From positions 5,342,001-5,406,000 of the forward strand of contig OX392534.1 in the NCBI GenBank assembly GCA_947623455.1: a stretch of DNA of 64,000 nt, written 5' to 3'. Position 1 is the first letter of the stretch. Each line of letters opens with the position of its first letter. This stretch comes from Mimachlamys varia (taxonomy: Eukaryota; Mollusca; Bivalvia; Pectinida; Pectinidae). Both the position numbers and the translations under genes were made by a program. Below are positions 57,401 to 64,000 of the stretch, piece by piece. The notes below the pieces were generated by a model. That model was not told the DNA's origin, did no database searches, and saw nothing but the letters and a program-made list of their open reading frames with translations.

Positions 57401-58288
57401 TTCTTATAACATGTGGTTAGTTACAAAATATTAATAATAATAATAATATACTTAAATACATTTTTAAAGCCAGGTACTTCACATCCATACAACAGTACAA
57501 AGGTTAAACACTATCAACATGAGATATCAAAAATGCAATAAAAACAATTGTAAACAAGCCTGCCTAGCTTTACGAATTCATACCCACCTGTATTAAATTC
57601 AGGAATTTATCCTCATTTTAGACTCATCACGTAAACGCTTGTTGTGTCTGTCTGATACTGTATAGCGATGACTGTGGCTATTTACATTGATAACAAGAGA
57701 TGTGCTGTACTTCATTGACAGATATCATGTATATACATGATCTTATTCACACGATTAGTGGGAAATATATATCGATTTTTTTATATTGTATTTATTCTTA
57801 ATTATTTCAACAATTATTTCTCTGCCACAGTTCAAGTTTATGTACTCAAAGAGTCATGGGAAGGTATTAAGCCCACACGACAGAACAGAACGACAGTAGG
57901 TTCCATTACGTTATTGTTGTGATGCGACTATTAGGAATCAACTAAATGACCGTGGGAGAACCTTGGAATGGTGCTAGTTAATACGATGTACAATATGCAA
58001 TATTTTCCTTTATGCAATGATCAAAAACAATTACATGTATTTTAAAAATGAATATCTAAAAGGCCGAAATGGCAAATCAATTCTATATTAACTAACCAGG
58101 GAGACGTGCGATTTGAGACTCGCAAAACGACACCCGGCGCTTGACGACGTTATTATTTTGGCATAGAAACGGCGACGGTTCGCCGTCAAAATGGCTGTTC
58201 CACTTTACGGATTTAGTTGTCAATAATGAAGCATTTATCATAGTTTAAATCTAATTGAAAATAGTATAAGGAACATGGATAGGAAATG

Positions 58289-58459
58289 AAAGTATAAGCA
58301 TTGAAGTGTCTTGATATGGTTGTTATGTTCGATATAATGACAGAGCTTTGCAGGCAGACACAAATATCATTATTGCGCTAGCGGGCAATATTACGTTTGC
58401 CTACAAGCTCTGTCATTTCTATCGATTATAAAGACCATGTCAAGACACTTTAATGCTTT
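58289..58459. mobile_element. Hairpin element, copy B
   Basis: Counterpart of 54,315-54,485. Stem changes are not all compensated (for example left tip AAGTATAA against right TAATGCTT), so pairing at the base is weaker than in copy A. Confidence 0.82.
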
Positions 58460-59089
58460 ATAAAACAATGAAAGAAGCATCAACTACAACAAAACATAAC
58501 TGCAAAATGATAATTGGAGATTGAGAATTAAAAACAAAATTATACTCACTGTTACACTGTACTCACTTAATCCTGGAGGACGCAACTAGTACAGACCCCC
58601 TACCGAGCTAAGGGTCCGTTTTTGGGCCCGCTTTCTCCTGTACACGTTACATTATTCTGGGATGTTGATATCGTATATTGTTTTTTGTTTGCACCAACAT
58701 TCCATTGCGAAAAAGAAACTATTGCTAACTTTACCTACAATGGCATTTAGATGTACCACTATATCCTTCACGTTAGTACTTGATGCAATAGGTGAGGGTT
58801 TTCAATAAATATAATTGTACATTACTATTTTTTTTATGCATGATACATACGCTAAAATTAACAATTGAAACTGGGTCAACGCTAAAAATAACGTACACTG
58901 TACAAACAACAATATACGATATCAACGTCCCAGAGTAATGTAACGTGTACAGGAGATAGTGGGCCACAAAGCTGTGATTTTGTAAAAAAAAAAACACGAA
59001 ATTTAGCATACGATATTCTTCCTACTTCCTAACAAGTATTTTATTTCCTAATGTCATGCTGGATTGATTGTAATGTAATGTCCAGCTAG

Positions 59090-59500
59090 GTGTATGAGAG
59101 GGAAATACTGTCTAACTGGTAAGCTAGCCTTTTCAGTCATGCAGTATAACCCGGGAACCCGTTCACGCTAGTTAAGCAACGGTGAGCGTGGTCAGTAGTT
59201 GGAAGGATGACTACCAGCACGTTACATTTGGTGACAGCGGTGGGATTCTGTGTAATCATGTAAAGCCAGTTCTCGGTGGTTTGGGAAGGTGCATTGATAC
59301 AGGGAAGAACCTACGGATTCACAGGCCAAGTTTCGGGATGAGACTTCTCGGAAGGGGGGAATAATGTGATGTCCAGCTAGGTGTATGAGAGGGAAATACT
59401 GCCTAACTGGCAAGCTAGCTTTTTCAGTCATGCGGTATAACCTGGGGACCCGTAACACTAGTTAAGCAACGATGAGCGTGGTCAGTAGTTGGATTGGTGA
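59090..59500 (+). mobile_element. 5S-rRNA-like SINE or pseudogene pair, copy B
   Basis: Counterpart of 55,050-55,480. The first core (59,170-59,218) has GTTAAGCAACGGTGAGC, but the C-box region has drifted to GGAAGGATGACTACC. The second core (59,460-59,500) keeps GTTAAGCAACGATGAGC and is cut after TTGGATTGGTGA, where the sequence jumps to GTAGTAGATCCGG. Copy A's intact second core shows what was lost. Confidence 0.68.
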
Positions 59501-60329
59501 GTAGTAGATCCGGTCATCCTCGGGGATGAGGTCAACGTCGTTGAACACAAAGCAGGTGTAGTTATCCGATTTAATTGCCTCAGCATATCCAATATTCATC
59601 AAAAGTTCCCGGCCTGAAATATGAAAAGTGTAAAGGAGAAATGTTTAAATTAACATGTTTTCAAATCATACATGATACTTGCATTGAAATGGAATCGGAA
59701 AAATCTAAACTATCGGTCTGTAAGTTTCAGATCTTTAGTCATTAGCGAAGTTTATACAAGATGAACTCAGACGTGATAGGATATAATGTATCGTGTAAAC
59801 TATGGAATAGTAAAAGAACGATTATTGGGAGATAGGGGGGGGGGACTTCTCAATTATTGATAGTTAATTAAGCGACAACGGTTTATCATACAAATGAAGA
59901 CTCGATTGTACACGGTAATGATAAAGACCCTTCCAATAACAGGAGAGGAATTAGTTGTGAGTCTGACAAAACACTTTTCCCAATACATCGCACAATGCGA
60001 AAGTACAGAAACTACCAACACCGGAACATTGACAAAGAACTTTTATGCAGAGTTCAAGTCTTTGTAACGGTTTCAAGTGTGAAAAGTGTCAAGGAACATA
60101 ATGGAAAAGCATTAAACTAAACCAGCGAAAATAAGGAAGCCAGGCCTGATATGAATATAAGATGTGTGGAAAGATATATGACGTACATCGGAGGAGATAA
60201 AAACAGACTCTAACAAAGTAAAAGTTAACACAGGAGCTCAAGCCTATATAATCCATGTAAGAAGTCCAAGCCTAATCCATGACTTACCAGTTCCACTGGG
60301 AAGTTGCTCCTAGTAAAACAAATAAGAGA

Positions 60330-60625
60330 ATACCAAGGCGCCAACAAAACCAGAATCAGAAAATAAAATCGATTAAACCATGGTCAAAATGTGAACAAAC
60401 TTTTAAAGATCAGATTAACATGGAAACTCTTGAAAAAGTACAAGAGAATAAGACCAGGTGTTCCGGAAGAGTAAGTGTCTTCTGATAAATCGACAACACC
60501 CGCCATGTAAATCTTGTTCACATCCAAGTTAACGTCCTCAAAGCAAGAACGGAGGCTTCATTCTTAATCACAACAAGAAATCAAACTAAGAGGAATATTC
60601 AAACACGTCCATCTTCATATTATAC
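60330..60625 (-). mobile_element. Retroelement 3' tail fragment outside the duplication
   Basis: Plus-strand text CGCCAACAAAACCAGAATCAG, AAATCGATTAAACCATGG, CATGGAAACTCTTG, GGTGTTCCGGAAGAGTAAG, CATGTAAATCTTG and CACGTCCATCTTCAT match the reverse complement of 29,786-30,075. It is more diverged from the duplicated copies than they are from each other, so it is a separate insertion. Confidence 0.7.
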
Positions 60626-60639
60626 CATAAAAAAATACA

Positions 60640-61900
60640 TTTATCAACGAGCCCAAGATGGCGACCTTAAAACTTGCTCATTTTTCACGCCAACTTGCTT
60701 CTCCCGAATCTTTGTGTAGCAAGTCTATCAGCAGCCAATATCTATCACAAAAAATCGATATTAAAGCATGCCCTAGAAATATCAAATCAACTGCGACATG
60801 TAAACTTCATAGATTGGAGAAGCAGGGATGTTACTCTCAAGAAAAGTTGAAATCTTAACGTTTATCGTAAAATAGTAAGTTGTCCATGTTGATGATTGCT
60901 GAAGTAAAACTCTAGGTAAATAGCGGATGTTCATGTGTAGAAGAGTCTGTTGTGTCCTTTATTTCAGGTTCCGAAGGATATATCCGGAAGGATTACAATT
61001 GTATGTGATTGCAAAGACATAGTGGGTTCGACACAATGATCCATATCAGCACTGCATAAATACATCATACATTGAAGAAAACAGACTTAACGCTAGAAAT
61101 AAAAGATCGAAAGAAGGACTAACTGCACTTTTTAAAAGTTATGATTTTCTCGAAAAACCTTTTAAACAACTCGACACGTCAGTATGGCCAGGCCAATTTT
61201 CCTGAAAAGATTCACGGGTCTTAAGGATGACATCGAATAGAGTGACGTCATACGAAAAGTAAGACGAGCATTCAGATTTTGCCAGCTCACTTGTCATAGG
61301 GAGCAGCTGATGCTAGGAACCTTCATGTTAATACCCAGAGAGAACCTTACCTGGTATCACCTACGTGCACCAACTATATACAGGATATCATTTCGCGTAT
61401 GTCACACGCAAACGCCTTTTTCCGAACTTAATGCTAATCATGGGTCTTAACAGGTTGCTTTGAAGTACGAAAGCCAAGATCGTACCTTGTCCAACTCGCT
61501 ATTTAGAAGATTATGCTATACTAGGGTACCGTTGGTGTCAAGTAGATCAGCACAAAAAGTTTCCCGAACACGGACCAGTCAACATTTCGAAGACCTACCT
61601 ACTGTACAAGCAGTCGAGACTGATATAGAGGACACACTTTTCTGATGAAGCTAGAAATGTGGGAAAACATGACAGAAACCTTAAAAAGGCAGTAGATACA
61701 TATCAGGGAATAGTTGTAAATTTGGTGAAACATGTGATTAATATGCATGTTCCAGGACGAAACAATTAGTTAATGTAGATCATAAACAGTATGTATGTTG
61801 GACAGTGTCGTTTTACTCTAAAGTGTCTATAGCACACGATAGGGACATTTGTTTGACTGAATATGACTGTACATAAAAGCAATGTAATAAAATCCTAAAA
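60640..61900. other. Stretch without a supported gene
   Basis: ORFs at 60,658-60,858 and 61,460-61,645 have no recognisable domain, no codon-level conservation to compare, and no convincing splice sites. No repeat or SINE was recognised. Confidence 0.4.
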
Positions 61901-61903
61901 AAA

Positions 61904-62325
61904 AGAAATGTGAAAAGGGTGGCAGCCACTCCTCCATCTGCACTGAAAAAGTCAGTAGCCAACCAGATCAGCACTTCTGTAGAGAAGTTAAAGAAAATAT
62001 CGATAAGCAGTCGGAAACGGATCTGATTTTCTGACCATGTGTATAGCACGAGATCTGCCAGTGCATCTGCTGCTGATACAGATGTAATAAGGCCAGTGCT
62101 GTTCAGAAGCTCTTTTCCCCACTTGCCATTCGATACCAAGCCGAAAATGAGGTAAATATTCAGTCATAACTAACATTGTATTACGACTGAATAAATGACT
62201 ATGATGATTATGCTGTATTTTTTTTATTCTTGATTTAGTTTTACATGTTTTTATAAATGATACATATACATCATTTAGTTTTTTCTTTGTTTTGCAGAAG
62301 GAGTGTTTTTATTGGGTCTTGCTGA
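61904..62325 (+). other. Possible terminal exon pair of an unknown gene
   Basis: The plus-strand frame from about 61,904 reads RNVKRVAATPPSALKKSVAN, then EKLKKISISSRKR. It meets TGA at 62,024-62,026, and resumes in the same frame through HVYSTRSASASAADTD to a splice donor G|GTAAAT at 62,151/62,152. An acceptor TTTGCAG at 62,291-62,297 joins in phase to a short tail (RRSVFIGSC) with TGA 62,323-62,325. The Ser/Lys-rich text looks like disordered chromosomal-protein sequence, but I cannot name it. The in-frame TGA argues for a pseudogene. Confidence 0.25.
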
Positions 62326-62873
62326 TACATCTTGTACCAATAGACTCAGTTTTTCATGATGGTTTGGTTACATACTTTTTCTTTTAATTTGTTTTGTTTT
62401 CCTCATTTTATATTAGTATTTATGGTTTGTTTGGTACTGTTTATTCACGCTAGTGAATGTTACCAGGTTCGACCGGGGGAAACCATTCAATTAAAGCTGT
62501 TTGGGAAACAAAATATTATTGCAGGGAAAAATGTAATCATTCTATCATAAAAAAGTTTCTTCAGATCACACAGAAGTGGATTTTTCAGCTAAGTTGACTT
62601 AAAGTTAACTTCAATGACAATGTATTTTAATATCAATGTTTTCATATGAAACTGACAAATTTTTGACATTGCGTAATGGTTACATAGTGACCTCATCATG
62701 TTAAAACCACAGTATACATACATGTATAACACCATTATTACCTGGTACAGTTTTCTATTAAATAATTGGTTTAAATTTATAATTTGTAAACTAAGCTTTT
62801 ACAAATTAAATAAGTAGAAATCTATATCAATATCATATTTCATCTGATGTCCAGACTAAACAAGGTCCATATC

Positions 62874-63182
62874 ATGATGTCGTCAGAGTCCAAGAGAAAT
62901 ATAATTTCGGAATATGGGCAAAACCTTGACGAGAAACGTATGAGCGATTTAAGTGATGGAAAGAATGGCAAACTGAATGGGGACAACCTTGACATCTAAG
63001 TCAATACTAACGACACCCGGATGGATAACAGGAACAAGGACTATCATTTCTTTGCCTCGGATTTTATCTTGGACAGAATAGATGTTTCATCATTGCCAGG
63101 AGCACAAAACACTACAGTGCCAAATATTCATCATTTCCTGCCATCTGCTAATGAAACTTTGTGTTTCATGAATAGCCTGAAG
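62874..63182 (+). other. Possible 5' coding exon with an in-frame TAA
   Basis: One frame is open from ATG 62,874 to TAA 62,998-63,000 (hydrophilic: SSESKRNIISEYGQ, KRMSDLSDGKNGK), and continues open in the same frame through ATG 63,021 (MDNRNKDYHFFASDFILD) to a donor CTGAAG|GTAATA at 63,182/63,183. A CAG at 62,851-62,853 could be an acceptor. Either the first part is a 41-codon upstream ORF, or the TAA is a mutation in one exon. Further exons would be outside the window. The family is not recognised. Confidence 0.28.
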
Positions 63183-63696
63183 GTAATACATGTACTCGTA
63201 TTTACAAATAGTGACTGTAAATCAAAGCAAATATATAAATTTTTTTACCACTCATTTTGGAAATATCCAATTTATTTTGGAATGTTTATCATAAACAGCA
63301 AGTTATTCATACGATGGTTTATCAAGTCTTGTGTAAACTTGTTTGGTAAGCCACAGGCATACTGTAGCTAAACACAGCCTCACCATAAGCTTTCCCTGCA
63401 GCTTGACCACTGACGATTACCTTGATGCCTCAGCCAGTTAGAAACTCATCTTTAAGTTGTTGTCATAAAACTTAAGTTGTAATACAACCGTCAATTGTCA
63501 GTCAATAAGTGGCTTATCTTGAACTAAAAACAATGAGCCTGTCTTTAATTAATGAGCATATCCTTCCATGCATCACTGTTACAAAAAAGCAACAAATACA
63601 GACCCATACAATTAAGTAACATTTCTAATCATTCATCACAGCAGATCAGAGGCCGTGGTGTATCAAAAAATAAAAAAACTGACAATGCTGTTTGTC

Positions 63697-63965
63697 GAGG
63701 CCTCAGTGTTCTAGTGGTAGAACTCCAGGCTCATTGGTTGTGAGTTTGAGTTCCGTCTTTGGAACATTTGTTGTATCCTTGGGCAAGATACTTTACTCTG
63801 CTTGTTCCAGTCTACTCAGCTGTAAATAAGTACATGGTTGGGTAATGGTAGAAACTGTAGAATGCTAGCTGTGTGAGCCGAAATGGCAGCATCAGTTGTA
63901 TGCTCCCCAGGGAGTTAAGAATGATATTGTCTTAGCCCTATTACCACGGATAACAATAACCATTA
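63697..63965 (+). mobile_element. tRNA-derived SINE with conserved central domain
   Basis: The tRNA-like head GGCCTCAGTGTTCTAGTGGTAGAAC has an A-box-like stretch; the B-box-like GGTTGTGAGTTTGAGTTCC follows 30 nt later. Next is TATCCTTGGGCAAGATACTTTACTC...CAGTCTACTCAGCTGTAAAT, a central domain shared by many metazoan tRNA-SINEs. The B-box core has drifted (GAGTTTGAGTTCC for GGTTCGAATCC), so transcription is doubtful. The 3' end is diffuse. Confidence 0.78.
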
Positions 63966-64000
63966 TTGTTTTTATAGATATTGTTTTTGGATTTTGGAGC

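Larger units (their letters stand above)
56271..60101. repeat. Segmental duplication, copy B (empty site)
   Basis: The second, shorter copy. At about 56,700 it reads CAATTTAACATTCTGAATAGG, where copy A has CAATTTAA, then 2.57 kb, then GACATTCTGAATAGG, so copy B keeps the pre-insertion site. It has its own changes: a short inverted segment at about 57,440-57,520 with about 300 bp of private sequence up to 57,830, and a shorter junction at about 59,495 in place of copy A's 55,480-55,660. Confidence 0.9.

Noticed and set aside
61813..62139. 108-aa minus-strand ORF with hydrophobic stretches
   Set aside because: Antisense to the Ser/Lys-rich plus-strand frame with splice sites; the hydrophobicity is the complement of that composition.
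63697..63780. Functional tRNA gene
   Set aside because: A- and B-box-like text is present but stems do not close and the sequence runs into a SINE central domain; the same holds for the tRNA-like head at 19,150-19,232.

Overview
The window is eukaryotic, AT-rich, intron-bearing DNA dominated by repeats. The mobile-element families (tRNA-derived SINEs, a retroelement tail found many times, SGNH-domain and MULE-type elements, a Polinton-like cluster) and the animal-type beta-1,4-galactosyltransferase exons suggest an invertebrate, most likely a bivalve mollusc. That placement is inference. There are no bacterial operons, rRNA operons or CRISPR arrays.

Layout. 1-5,489: 41-bp satellite ending 268 bp before a galactosyltransferase exon, so it probably lies in that gene's intron. 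5,758-7,153: last two coding exons of a GT7 (B4GALT-like) gene, + strand. 7,154-10,450: noncoding, with a TTAA-flanked MITE and two inverted retroelement tails. 10,450-15,813: a decayed Polinton/adintovirus-like cluster, all on +: small accessory ORFs (two BIR/IAP-like, one C2H2-like, one CxxC/HxC), a chromodomain integrase, a minor capsid-like protein, two small virion-like proteins and a double-jelly-roll major-capsid-like protein. A protein-primed family B DNA polymerase C-terminus lies at 21,205-21,685 on the same strand. Between capsid and polymerase lie other elements: an SGNH-domain pseudogene, an inverted pair of a multicopy gene family, a SINE with perfect target duplications, and a spliced MULE-type gene end on -.

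22,278-23,104 is an 827-bp palindromic element of 21-bp units with a 6-bp target duplication. 23,315-24,876 may hold a degenerate spliced gene. 24,900-28,480 shows nothing recognisable. 28,895-30,075 is a broken reverse transcriptase with its 3' tail. 31,325-31,620 is a LINE C-terminal fragment on -. 31,790-48,047 is a 16-kb array of about 300 copies of a 53-bp satellite with nested higher-order duplications. 49,785-60,101 is a tandem segmental duplication. Copy A (49,785-56,270) carries a 2.57-kb insertion absent from copy B (56,271-60,101), which preserves the empty site. Both copies carry 5S-rRNA-like repeats, hairpin elements and retroelement tails. 60,700-63,700 has only weak putative exons, and the window ends in a tRNA-derived SINE.

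The only host gene I am confident of is the galactosyltransferase. The most interesting signals are the Polinton-like element with IAP-like genes and a set of hairpin elements that share terminal octamers but have unrelated stems.
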